Both the position numbers and the translations under genes were made by a program. From positions 2,976,001 to 3,040,000 of the forward strand of contig NZ_JAUSXM010000001.1 in the NCBI RefSeq assembly GCF_030815985.1: 64,000 nucleotides of DNA. Reading direction: 5' to 3'. This document shows positions 55,876 to 64,000 of the stretch, in pieces. The stretch comes from Paenibacillus sp. W2I17. GTDB taxonomy: Bacteria > Bacillota > Bacilli > Paenibacillales > Paenibacillaceae. How positions within the stretch are numbered: position 1 is the first letter of the stretch; each line of letters begins with the position of its first letter. A model generated the notes under the pieces. The model saw only the letters and a list, made by a program, of their open reading frames with translations. It was not told where the DNA came from and made no database searches.

Positions 55876-55915
55876 TTTCCGTTGTGGTAGTCGTTCCTAC
55901 CTACCACAACGGAAT
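55876..55915. terminator. Bidirectional hairpin at convergent gene ends
   Basis: TTCCGTTGTGGTAG at 55877-55890 pairs with CTACCACAACGGAA at 55901-55914. The stop of the minus-strand SgrR-like gene is inside the right arm. T-runs are weak. Confidence 0.65.
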
Positions 55916-57784
55916 ATACACTGGGTAACTCGCATCCTCTTCCTCGGCACCAGGTCTTCTCTTCACCCACAATCTGCGCAGATCAGGCAGACCATACCCC
56001 GCAAGACGATAATCTCGCAACGAATCATGATGGGCGTGTTCTTCCTTGAAGCTGTATGTGGGCAGAAGCAACGCCTCCTGAATCAGTCGATCTTCTAGCC
56101 GAATCAATCTACTCAACCGCTCCGCAGGTTCCTGGATCATGACCACTCGTCCACATTCCTGTTCCAGTTCATGTCTCCAGTGATCATTCATCGCAATCAG
56201 GAATAATGTGTTCTGGAAGGTGTACATCGTCACGAGACTCAGCACGACATGATCATTGAAGATTTCTCCTGTATAGATCAGATCACAATCCCCGAACCCA
56301 TCTTGATAGACTGCATGGATCGGATCTCCCTGCATAATGTTGATATGTAGGCCAATCTGTTTACTTCTCTCTGCAAACCAGACCATATCTGCCTCCATCT
56401 TCTCGCCTTCTTCCACCCACAGACTTAAACTCTGCCCTTGATACGAGCTATGACGCAATAATGCTGAGGCCCGCGCCAGTGAGGTCTCCACGGAAAGTTC
56501 AGGTACAGGTGTGACCGAACCATCCGGTTGTTCCGATTGCTGTTTCCATGGCTCCCCTTGATCTGAACCCACCTTTAAAGGTTGCTGTACTCGTCCTCGA
56601 ATCAGACTATAAGCAGCCTGCGTGTTCGTGCTTCCGAGCGCTTGCGACAACTCTTGCGCATTCAATAGCTGTTGAACAGCCCGGCGAAAATTCACATCAT
56701 GCTGTGGCCCTTCCTTTTGCATATTAAACGTCATATACATGCCACCCTGCATCTCATGCTGCACGGCACGAGGCTCCGCATCCGGAAATATATTATGCTT
56801 GATGACGGACTCCACCCTCCCAGAATGGGGAAGTTGCCATATTTCAACGCGGTCAATATAGGCTCGGCCTCGGAAGTAGGAAGGGAATACTTCCAACACA
56901 AGTAGCTTGGAATCATGACGCGTCAACCGATAAGGTCCTGTTCCAATCGGATGGAGCGGATTCATCTCCACATGTCTCGGCAAGATCGATGCAGACATAC
57001 TGCTCATCAGATCCGGGAACATGAAGTTAGGCTTGTTTAACACAAAACGTACAGTCAATTCGTCCAACGTCTCTACGCGCTCAATAGATCCAAACAGAGG
57101 CCTGCACGGGTTACTCTTGTCAGAGATAATGCGATCAAAGGTAAACTTCACGTCCTCTGAATCCAATATTCTGCCATGATGAAAGGGTATACCTTTGTGC
57201 AGATAAAAAGTCCATTCACTCCCCTCTGAATGACTCTCCCATGCCACAGCAAGACTCGGTTCACAGACCTGGTGTTCAGCATTATAACGAACCAAACGAT
57301 CAAAAACCTCCGCAACAATAAAAACTTCTCCCCACATGGCCGTCTGCGTGGGATCCAATGTCTTAAAAGGGATATTCCGTGGAATCCGCAATGTATCCAC
57401 TCGTCCTCTGTCCCCTCCATTCGAACGCAGACCGAATTGATGCTGCATTTGTTGCATCAGATGTTCTCTCATCGTAATTGGCAAGGTGGTGGCCAGTTCA
57501 TAGGCATCCTCCATCCTGTTCCCATCCAGGAGATGGTCAAATCGTTCACGCGCCACTTCAAGCAACGGGACACAAAATACCAGCATCGATTTTTTGCTTC
57601 TTCCGCGTTGCGGGTTCCACCTGACCCATCCGTTCTCCTTGAATTTGTTCATAATAAGGTTCATATTGCGCATGGTACAACATAATAGATCGGCAAGTTC
57701 ACCTATCGTCGTATGTACTTCTTGTTCATCTTGCACATGTGGAAAGTTTACTCGCAGTTGAATGTAATGTTCTGATACGTCCAT
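55901..57784 (-). CDS. SgrR-like regulator (HTH plus solute-binding domain)
   Basis: The 627-residue protein has an N-terminal SgrR-type winged helix (about 5-115; TIGELADLLCCTMRNMNLIMNKFKENGWV region) fused to an SBP_bac_5 peptide/nickel-binding-type domain (about 150-560), with no signal peptide. This is the architecture of SgrR, which senses sugar-phosphate stress in E. coli; here the ligand is unknown. It is divergent from an MFS exporter-like gene about 120 bp away, as E. coli sgrR is from setA. Confidence 0.88.
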   Translation of the reverse strand: MDVSEHYIQLRVNFPHVQDEQEVHTTIGELADLLCCTMRNMNLIMNKFKENGWVRWNPQRGRSKKSMLVFCVPLLEVARERFDHLLDGNRMEDAYELATTLPITMREHLMQQMQHQFGLRSNGGDRGRVDTLRIPRNIPFKTLDPTQTAMWGEVFIVAEVFDRLVRYNAEHQVCEPSLAVAWESHSEGSEWTFYLHKGIPFHHGRILDSEDVKFTFDRIISDKSNPCRPLFGSIERVETLDELTVRFVLNKPNFMFPDLMSSMSASILPRHVEMNPLHPIGTGPYRLTRHDSKLLVLEVFPSYFRGRAYIDRVEIWQLPHSGRVESVIKHNIFPDAEPRAVQHEMQGGMYMTFNMQKEGPQHDVNFRRAVQQLLNAQELSQALGSTNTQAAYSLIRGRVQQPLKVGSDQGEPWKQQSEQPDGSVTPVPELSVETSLARASALLRHSSYQGQSLSLWVEEGEKMEADMVWFAERSKQIGLHINIMQGDPIHAVYQDGFGDCDLIYTGEIFNDHVVLSLVTMYTFQNTLFLIAMNDHWRHELEQECGRVVMIQEPAERLSRLIRLEDRLIQEALLLPTYSFKEEHAHHDSLRDYRLAGYGLPDLRRLWVKRRPGAEEEDASYPVYIPLW

Positions 57785-57907
57785 ATATGCCCTACCTTCT
57801 GCTAAAATACGAAATCTATCCGGATGCTTCTACAGTTTTTCTTCAGGTTTTCCTCCATTATACTCAGTTACATCAACATGACCAGTGGGAAGGAAGAAAA
57901 ACGACTT

Positions 57908-59158
57908 ATGAAATACGCCGATCTGCACCCTAACATCAGGATACGTATCATTACTGATTTTTTCACCGATCTGACCCAAAAGTCCATCATTCCATTCATG
58001 GCGATCTATCTGAGTATTCAGATTGGCGCAGGTTTGGCGGGGTTGTTATTGACTGTCAATATTGTGGCGTCCATGATTGTGGGATTGTGGGCAGGATATT
58101 GGTCTGACCGGATTGGACGGAAGAAATTGATGGTGATCGCACAAAGTCTCCAGGTCGTGGCTCTACTCGGCTTAGCCATCGCCAACTCGCCGTGGATGGA
58201 TTCGATCATCGTCACTTGTCTCATGTTTCTGCTCAGCAGTCTCAGTTCAGGGATCACCGTGCCGATTGCTAATGCCATGATTGTCGACGTGAGCAGTGAA
58301 CATGAACGTCATTATGTATATGGATTGCAATATTGGACAACAAACGTTGCTGTAACCTTTGGCGCTCTGATGGGCGGACTATTTTTCGAATCATTTCGTT
58401 TCCTATTGTTCAGTCTGGTATGCCTTGAAAGCCTAGCTACCCTGTTTATTTTGATCTTTATGATTCGTGAAACAATGGATAAACGTGTATTTGGTTATGA
58501 CGATGCCCCCATCCAGAGGAACATACTGAAAACGTACTGGGCAGTCTTTCAGGACAAACGTTTCATGATATTTTTCACGGCTACTGTACTTGCAGTCTCC
58601 CTGGAATTTCAGTTGGATAAATACATCGCTGTTCGTCTAAAAAATGAATTCACCGCCCAACTGTTCGGCTCAGATGTCTCAGGTCTGCATATGTTCAGCC
58701 TGATCATGGTCATCAACACCGTAATGGTTGCCTTGGTTGCCATTCCATTCTCCAGATGGATAGGTCGCTTCCAGTCCCGATCTATTATGACTGTTGGTAT
58801 GCTCCTCTACACCGCAGGTTTCACCGTACTTGCTTTCAGCAACTGGGCCTGGTTACTCATCTCATCCGCTATATTGCTAACCATTGGAGAATTGATGTAC
58901 GCCCCTGTTCGTCAGGTCATGCTCGCGGGTATGATTCCAGATTCGGACCGTGCTGCCTATATGGCTGCTGACGGGTTGAGTTACAACGTTGCTGCCCTTC
59001 TCGGCAGTCTCGGGTTAACCATTGGAGCCTTTCTGCCCTCCTATGCGATGGCTGGTCTGTATGTCCTGATGGGGCTTGGAGCGCTCATCTTTTTCCGAAA
59101 GTTATTTCGGAAGGCAGAGGAACAGAATCAACATCTGCCGTGTGCAGATGCATCTTGA
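57908..59158 (+). CDS. MFS transporter
   Basis: The 416-residue protein has about 12 membrane segments and the MFS loop motif GYWSDRIGRKKLM between helices 2 and 3. It belongs to the drug:H+/sugar-efflux side of the superfamily by general look; the substrate is not evident. ATG 57908 places the protein start just before helix 1, with AAGGAAG about 11 bases upstream; the frame opens earlier without a better site. It is probably regulated by the divergent SgrR-like protein. Confidence 0.88.
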   Translation: MKYADLHPNIRIRIITDFFTDLTQKSIIPFMAIYLSIQIGAGLAGLLLTVNIVASMIVGLWAGYWSDRIGRKKLMVIAQSLQVVALLGLAIANSPWMDSIIVTCLMFLLSSLSSGITVPIANAMIVDVSSEHERHYVYGLQYWTTNVAVTFGALMGGLFFESFRFLLFSLVCLESLATLFILIFMIRETMDKRVFGYDDAPIQRNILKTYWAVFQDKRFMIFFTATVLAVSLEFQLDKYIAVRLKNEFTAQLFGSDVSGLHMFSLIMVINTVMVALVAIPFSRWIGRFQSRSIMTVGMLLYTAGFTVLAFSNWAWLLISSAILLTIGELMYAPVRQVMLAGMIPDSDRAAYMAADGLSYNVAALLGSLGLTIGAFLPSYAMAGLYVLMGLGALIFFRKLFRKAEEQNQHLPCADAS

Positions 59159-59332
59159 TTTCACTTTTCCGACAACTTTTCCGACAACAAAATAATCATC
59201 CAAGGGAGCCCTGCAGGCTCTCTTTTCCATGCCCGTTATCAACGTTTAGAAGTAAATGATCATAAACATTTTGTATATTATAGTTTACATTTAGTCAAAT
59301 ATCATATACATTAGGTTCATGGAGGTGAGCAA

Positions 59333-59542
59333 GTGGAAGAATTACACAATCACGTTCGGGAGTTACGAGCCAGAGACCGGATATCCCAAGCAGAACTGGC
59401 CAAACTCATTGGTGCATCCCGTCAAACCATTGCCCTGATTGAGCGTGGAGATTACTCTCCGTCGGTCGTTCTGGCACTAAAAATAGCACATGTCTTTCGT
59501 GAACCTGTCGAAAAAATCTTTGAACTGAAAGGTGGAGATTAA
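59333..59542 (+). CDS. Small XRE-family regulator
   Basis: The 69-residue protein is a single HTH of the YozG/Cro type: VRELRARDRISQAELAKLIGASRQTIALIERGDYSPSVVLALKIA, ending in FREPVEKIF. GTG 59333 follows GGAGG by 7 bases. It ends next to the DUF3169 membrane-protein gene, with which it is cotranscribed; such pairs are common in Bacilli, and the HTH protein probably represses its own operon. Confidence 0.88.
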   Translation: MEELHNHVRELRARDRISQAELAKLIGASRQTIALIERGDYSPSVVLALKIAHVFREPVEKIFELKGGD

Positions 59543-59543
59543 A

Positions 59544-60314
59544 ATGAAAAATTCATCATCCTCGTCCATCAAAAAGCGGTTGCGTCTTCCCTTGTATGCA
59601 GCAGGTGGCGCTGTAGTTGGTTTTCTCGGAGCTAGCGGAGTCAGTAAACTCCCTTCTGACTTGAACTGGACGCTGTCCGTGTATTATGACTATGATCTTT
59701 TATTCGCAATACTGGCGGCTCTTGTGGTAGTTATGACGGTGTGGAACATCTTCAGTCTCTCCCGCACGCCATCTGTCCCTCCCATGGAAGATGATGCTTA
59801 TGGAGATTCCGATTCACTCATCTCTCCCGCAGAGCGTTCCCTCGGAAAAGCGATGATCCTCAGCGGATTCAGCGTTATTCTTACGTTTACCTGGGCAGCA
59901 CTTGCCTTGTCCTTGTATGCATCCAACCGAACCATGCCGAATTCTCCAGAGCTGTTCAACCTCTTGAATCTCGTTGCTTCATGTACCTCTATTATCATCG
60001 TCGTGGTCGTGCAAACTCTGACTGTGAAGCGATACAACCGTTATTATCCTGAACGCACTCTGGATCTGAACTCGCGCAATATGAAAAAAGATCACTTCGA
60101 GAAACTAGATGAAGGTGAGAAATGGATCGTGTATCGCGCAGCCTATCGTTCTTTTCAGATGATGAATGTACTTCTTGGTGTTGGAATGGTCTCTATGGTT
60201 CTATATTCGATGCTCTTTACCTTTGCTCCATTCCCAATTGTAATGCTCTCTGTGATCTGGATTGCCAACATCGGAATCTATTATCGTGAAACCTATCGTG
60301 CGAGTAATCAGTAA
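59544..60314 (+). CDS. DUF3169-type membrane protein
   Basis: The 256-residue protein has about six membrane segments in three pairs (near 15-35, 48-68, 100-122, 135-155, 205-225 and 228-248) and a cytoplasmic loop with RNMKKDHFEKLDEGEKWIVYRAAY. It fits DUF3169, function unknown. ATG 59544 has GGTGGAG 6 bases upstream. It starts 1 bp after the XRE gene stop, so translation is coupled. Confidence 0.82.
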   Translation: MKNSSSSSIKKRLRLPLYAAGGAVVGFLGASGVSKLPSDLNWTLSVYYDYDLLFAILAALVVVMTVWNIFSLSRTPSVPPMEDDAYGDSDSLISPAERSLGKAMILSGFSVILTFTWAALALSLYASNRTMPNSPELFNLLNLVASCTSIIIVVVVQTLTVKRYNRYYPERTLDLNSRNMKKDHFEKLDEGEKWIVYRAAYRSFQMMNVLLGVGMVSMVLYSMLFTFAPFPIVMLSVIWIANIGIYYRETYRASNQ

Positions 60315-60364
60315 TACATGGGTAGGTAACTATTTTGTAAATATTTTCATAAAGGAGTGTTTGC

Positions 60365-62572
60365 ATGCATTTATCCAAACGAAAGACCCGTTTCAGGTTC
60401 ACCTCCCTAACAGGAGCTTTTATGGCGGTGGTTCTGTCTCTCAGTCTGTCGGTACCCGCAGTTCAGGCGGAGACCACGACTCCAGTAGCTGCTGAACAAG
60501 GAAAGACGAAAGCGCTGACAACCGAATCAGCTACAGCATTTTTGGATTCATTCTTCGATTCACCTGAGGCAAAGCCCCATTATGTGGGAGCCTCCGTGGT
60601 TGTTGTGAAAGATGGCAAAGTACTGGCGGAAAAAGGATATGGCTTTTCTGATGTGGAGAGCAAAACACCTATCGATCCGAAAAATACGGCCTTCCGTGTA
60701 GCCTCTGTCTCCAAAACGTTCACGTCAGCAGCTGTAATGCAGCTGGTGGAGCAAGGCAAGGTTGATCTGCAAGCTGATTTTCAGACCTATGTGAAAGGGC
60801 TTGAATTCGATAATCCTTTTGACAAACCTGTAACTGTGGAGAACCTGCTCACACACACGACCGGATTCGAGATCCGCGATCCGCAGCAGGAAGACATCCA
60901 TACTGATTTTGACAAGTACATAGCGATGGAGGATTACGCACAGCAACATATGCCTCCTGTCGTTCGAGAGCCTGGTAGCGCCTACATGTACGATAATTTC
61001 TCATTTTTGCTGCTTGGCATGATTGTTGAGAATGTAAGCGGCGAGCCTTTTGAATCCTACATGCAACAACATATCTTCAAACCGTTGGGAATGAATAACA
61101 GCAGTTTCATGCTGGACAAAAAGTTCCAAAAGCAGCTGGCTACAGGCTATGATGCGGCACACAATCCGCTTGATCTGTACACCATCTCTCCAACACCAAT
61201 GCCTCAAGGTGGCATGTTGTCTACCGCTGAGGACATCGGGAAGTTCATGATTGCGTTTCTGAATGATGGCGTGAAAGACAACGAGCGGATTCTCAAGGAA
61301 TCCACGGTGAAAAGCATGGAACAGTATCGTTCTTCCATTCACCCACTGTTACCAAACACGACGTATGGATTCGAAGCTGCATTTCAGCTTCCCGGAGCAG
61401 GAAGTAGTCCAAAAGTTATTACAAAAGGAGGCGACCTGAACGGATTCAGCTCTTATCTCTTCCTTATTCCCGAGCAAAATACAGGCGTTTTCCTGACGTA
61501 TAATCAAAATGGAGCACTTCGTAATCTGTTCTACCCTGCATTCATCCAGAGCTTCTTCCCGGAATATGCAGAGCCTGTACAGTTCAAGGAATACACGCCG
61601 CAATCCGCAGCTGAGCTGCAACGCTTCACCGGATTGTACGCGGATCTTCGACTTAGCACGATTGTAAGTTCCTTGAAAGGTGGCGGGGATAAGCCAGGAC
61701 AACTAAGTATTAACGATGTATTCCTGGGTCAACGTAACCTGATTCAAGTGGAGGATAATCTCTTCAAAGATGAATTGACTGGTCAATTCACAGCATTCAA
61801 AGAATATGCAGATGGCACCACATACATGAAAGAACCTTACCTCAACCCTATGGGCTATGAGAAAAAAGGTCAAAAGCCTATGGGCTTCCGGGATGTTCGT
61901 GAGAACAGTCCTTATGCTGAAGCCATCTACGCCATACAATCTCTTGGATATTATGAGAATGATGGCAACAAGTCTTTCCAACCAAAAACAGGTGTGACAC
62001 GAGCTGAATTTATTGAGAACACCCTTAAACTGAGTGGATTGAAGCCTAGCAAAACTACGCCTCCTGCTGGCACCGACTGGGCAGACCATACAGCGGCTGG
62101 ATATATTCAACTCGGATATGAGTTGGGTATGATTACTGGCACGGACGAACAGCAGTTTAAGCCGGATCAAGTGATTATCCGACAGGAAGCCATGGTCATG
62201 ATGTGGAGAATTATGCAACTGCAATATCCTAGCGAACTGTTCAATAATGTGAAACTTGCGGGGCACACAGATGCATGGGCTGTACCAGCCATTCAGATGA
62301 TGTATACGCTCGGTATCCACGGACCCGAGGTAAAGGTACTGGAGGATGGTTCTGTTGATTTCCTTTCCCGCAAACCTCTGATTCGTCAGGAAGAGGCTGC
62401 GATCATGTATGCGCTGCTTACCCAGCCAACAGATCAAATCGTCGCTGAACTGATGGCTGCTCAGCAGCCGCAAGCAGAACCTGCTGAAGAAGCCGAAGCT
62501 GCAGAGGAGACATCTGAAACTGCACCGGTTCCAGTACCAGCGCCGGTCCCTTCTGTGACTTCAGCACAATAA
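60365..62572 (+). CDS. Cell-surface serine hydrolase with SLH domains
   Basis: The 735-residue secreted protein has a signal peptide cleaved after about VQA (residue 35), a beta-lactamase/PBP-like domain (about 50-400) with SxxK motif SVSK near 120, YDN near 210, and a Gly-Gly motif near the end of the domain (TKGGDLNG). Three SLH repeats (about 510-565, 575-625 and 635-690) anchor it to the cell wall. A low-complexity Glu/Ala then Pro/Val tail ends it. ATG follows AAGGAG. The substrate is unknown; a D,D-peptidase-like or esterase role is possible. Confidence 0.92.
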   Translation: MHLSKRKTRFRFTSLTGAFMAVVLSLSLSVPAVQAETTTPVAAEQGKTKALTTESATAFLDSFFDSPEAKPHYVGASVVVVKDGKVLAEKGYGFSDVESKTPIDPKNTAFRVASVSKTFTSAAVMQLVEQGKVDLQADFQTYVKGLEFDNPFDKPVTVENLLTHTTGFEIRDPQQEDIHTDFDKYIAMEDYAQQHMPPVVREPGSAYMYDNFSFLLLGMIVENVSGEPFESYMQQHIFKPLGMNNSSFMLDKKFQKQLATGYDAAHNPLDLYTISPTPMPQGGMLSTAEDIGKFMIAFLNDGVKDNERILKESTVKSMEQYRSSIHPLLPNTTYGFEAAFQLPGAGSSPKVITKGGDLNGFSSYLFLIPEQNTGVFLTYNQNGALRNLFYPAFIQSFFPEYAEPVQFKEYTPQSAAELQRFTGLYADLRLSTIVSSLKGGGDKPGQLSINDVFLGQRNLIQVEDNLFKDELTGQFTAFKEYADGTTYMKEPYLNPMGYEKKGQKPMGFRDVRENSPYAEAIYAIQSLGYYENDGNKSFQPKTGVTRAEFIENTLKLSGLKPSKTTPPAGTDWADHTAAGYIQLGYELGMITGTDEQQFKPDQVIIRQEAMVMMWRIMQLQYPSELFNNVKLAGHTDAWAVPAIQMMYTLGIHGPEVKVLEDGSVDFLSRKPLIRQEEAAIMYALLTQPTDQIVAELMAAQQPQAEPAEEAEAAEETSETAPVPVPAPVPSVTSAQ

Positions 62573-62625
62573 AAATAAAACATCTTCATATCGATTAGAT
62601 TGTTCATGCTTATGATGCAAGAAAA

Positions 62626-62674
62626 AACAGGCTTGTTCAGAAGGATACGATCCTTCTTGAACAAGCCTGTTTCG
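62626..62674. terminator. Strong intrinsic terminator between convergent genes
   Basis: ACAGGCTTGTTCAGAAGGAT pairs with ATCCTTCTTGAACAAGCCTG around a CG loop, flanked by A and T runs. Confidence 0.9.
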
Positions 62675-62724
62675 TTACTTTTCATAACTTATTATAGCGA
62701 TCTGTTACTCAGTTATATCCGTCT

Positions 62725-63775
62725 CTATTCGATCAACGAAGATACATGGAGGTTCCCGTTGCGCTGATCAAACTTGGCTGCAGCGGTCTGAGCATGCTCC
62801 GCAAAGTAATCGGCCAGCTTGAGCAGGTCGCCCGGGTCACCTTCATACGGGAAGGATGCTGGCAGACGCAATCGGTATTCTGGAGATTCTTCCACCCAGC
62901 GGCGAAGCAACGATGCTGCTCTGGCATAAAACAACATTTTGGCGTAAGGATCTTCATGATCAGCAGCAAACACCAGTGTTTTCCTCCAGCACATCAATGC
63001 CTTTTGCCGGATTCGTACGTGTGAGATAATCCATCTGCTCCGCAAAACTCTGCACAAAATCGTTCTGGCCTTTAATCAGGCGATATCCTTTGGTCTGATG
63101 TTTATCTGCTTCCGCAGTCCGTCCCAGTCGATATAGCGGCATCAAAATTTCAGACAAAGTCAGATGCGGAATCTCTGCACAGCTCATACGCCCTTTCAGG
63201 ATAGGCTGTGCCGCCTCCAACACCTTCTCATCGTCTCCTTTTAACAAGAAATATCGCATGATCTCATCCTGCTCACAGGCTTCGCAGTCACTCATAAAGT
63301 CACGATCCATCGTTCTGAATCGATCATAACTGCGTCCCGCTTCCTCCAGCTCCCCAAAATCCATAAAGATCCGGAACCGATAATACCAGTAGGAGCGTTC
63401 GCTGTAACCGTAGGACTTGAAACGCCGTCCGAAATCCTCCAACAGCACCAGGATCTTCTCACGTGATATTTCCGGGAAGTCGGGCATCTTGCCCAATATC
63501 CATTTGTACGACCACATCAACGTTTCTTCATCATATTCTTCGGGCTGTTGGTCGAACTTGCCCAGCTGCCAGGAAAAAGCAATCAGCGCTTTCATCGGAT
63601 AACCGCAAAATGTTGCTGTCTCCACAATCTCCGATCTTGCTTCGTATGCCTCTTCCTCCATGCCGTTCACATCGGCAACTCTTGCCGCTTCCTCCAGCAT
63701 ACCAAGCTTCGCCGGACCATTGGGCAAACCATAGGCCTCGTCCATCAGTTCTTCAAAATCCATCTCTGTCTTCAT
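62725..63775 (-). pseudogene. Helical-repeat protein linked to Hsp90-like gene, frameshifted
   Basis: The first frame (63775-62960) encodes a helical, TPR-like protein rich in aromatic and acidic pairs (RSYWYYRFRIFMDFGELEEAGRSYDRF region). At AKGIDVLEE it leaves frame; the continuation KTLVFAADHEDPYAKMLFYARAA and on to 62725 lies in another frame. Removing one C of the CC at 62983-62984 (plus strand) restores GIDVLEKTLVFAAD. The intact product would have about 349 residues. The start overlaps the stop of the Hsp90-like gene (TGATG). No known function; a co-chaperone-like role is speculation from context. Confidence 0.75.
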
Positions 63776-64000
63776 CAGGCTTCCCCCTTACGGTCTGTAT
63801 TTGCACGCAAACCCCAATCAATAAAACGAACAATGCCCTGATTTAACACTTCAAGCTCCTGCTTGCTCATGGCATAATGCCCCATCATCAGTGCATTGAC
63901 GTATAACATTTCGATGGCAATCGGTGTCATCTGGTCATCCGGTGATGTCAGTACCCGCTGAATGATCGGATTACTCACGTTCAAATACAAGGTTGAGTAC
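63775..64000 (-). CDS. Hsp90-family protein, C-terminal part (runs off window)
   Basis: Only the last 74 residues are inside the window, beginning YSTLYLNVSNPIIQRVL and continuing IEMLYVNALMMGHYAMS. This matches my memory of the C-terminal dimerisation region of bacterial 'HSP90 family' proteins that differ from HtpG. The upstream N-terminal ATPase domain is beyond the window edge. It is followed, with overlapping stop/start, by the helical-repeat gene. Confidence is limited by the short visible part. Confidence 0.65.
   Translation of the reverse strand, partial: YSTLYLNVSNPIIQRVLTSPDDQMTPIAIEMLYVNALMMGHYAMSKQELEVLNQGIVRFIDWGLRANTDRKGEA

Noticed and set aside
1..64000. CRISPR array, prophage or complete insertion sequence
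   Set aside because: No regularly spaced repeats, transposase, integrase or phage structural genes were found.

Overview
The window is chromosomal DNA from a low-to-mid GC, spore-forming Bacillota, most likely a Paenibacillus. The evidence is strong purine-rich ribosome binding sites, frequent TTG/GTG starts, the tex-cmpA-sprT and ydcC-alr-ndoAI-ndoA gene orders, an SLH-anchored exoprotein, and a short repeat family that I associate with Paenibacillus from memory. There is no phage, no complete insertion sequence and no CRISPR array. This is mostly core genome with accessory blocks.

Layout. 1-7.1 kb: transketolase beside a terminal-inverted-repeat element, purU-nfo, and small conserved genes. 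7.1-18.1 kb: a Tad/Flp pilus locus on the minus strand (TadZ-like ATPase, TadA, TadB, TadC, Flp pilin, two TadE-like proteins, a large DUF5702-like membrane protein, prepilin peptidase), followed by an FHA-domain protein. 18.2-25.8 kb: housekeeping and stress genes (VOC protein, lipoprotein, DCC oxidoreductase, zinc ribbon, Ohr, MntH, HAD phosphatase, Gpx), plus a c-di-AMP (ydaO-type) riboswitch in front of a small RCK_N-like protein.

26-38.3 kb is a nitrogen-scavenging island. It holds an orphan UreF paralogue, a small HTH gene with a frameshifted PAS/zinc gene, the urea ABC transporter urtABCDE (minus strand), and divergent urease ureABC-F-G-D (plus strand). A perfect GlnR/TnrA-type box lies between the two divergent operons, and a one-mismatch box lies upstream of the orphan ureF. 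Urea imported by Urt would be hydrolysed by urease under one nitrogen signal. ureE is absent and UreG is unusually His-rich.

38.3-44 kb: regulators, a Cof-type phosphatase, MgtC-like and flavin reductase genes, and two tRNA clusters (Leu-Lys-Glu and Ser-Asn). 44-54 kb: sprT-like, a tiny cmpA gene, tex, alpha-galactosidase with a cre-like site, the EndoA/EndoAI toxin-antitoxin pair, alr and a YdcC-like lipoprotein. 54-64 kb: two penicillin-binding-type serine hydrolases, a divergent SgrR-like regulator/MFS pair, an HTH/DUF3169 pair, and the end of an Hsp90-family gene followed by a frameshifted helical-repeat gene.

Four genes (tadZ, the PAS gene, urtC and the Hsp90-linked gene) each contain a small insertion that breaks the frame: three single bases and one 5-bp tandem duplication. 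This could be real decay or base-level sequence error. It is the main caveat on this annotation.
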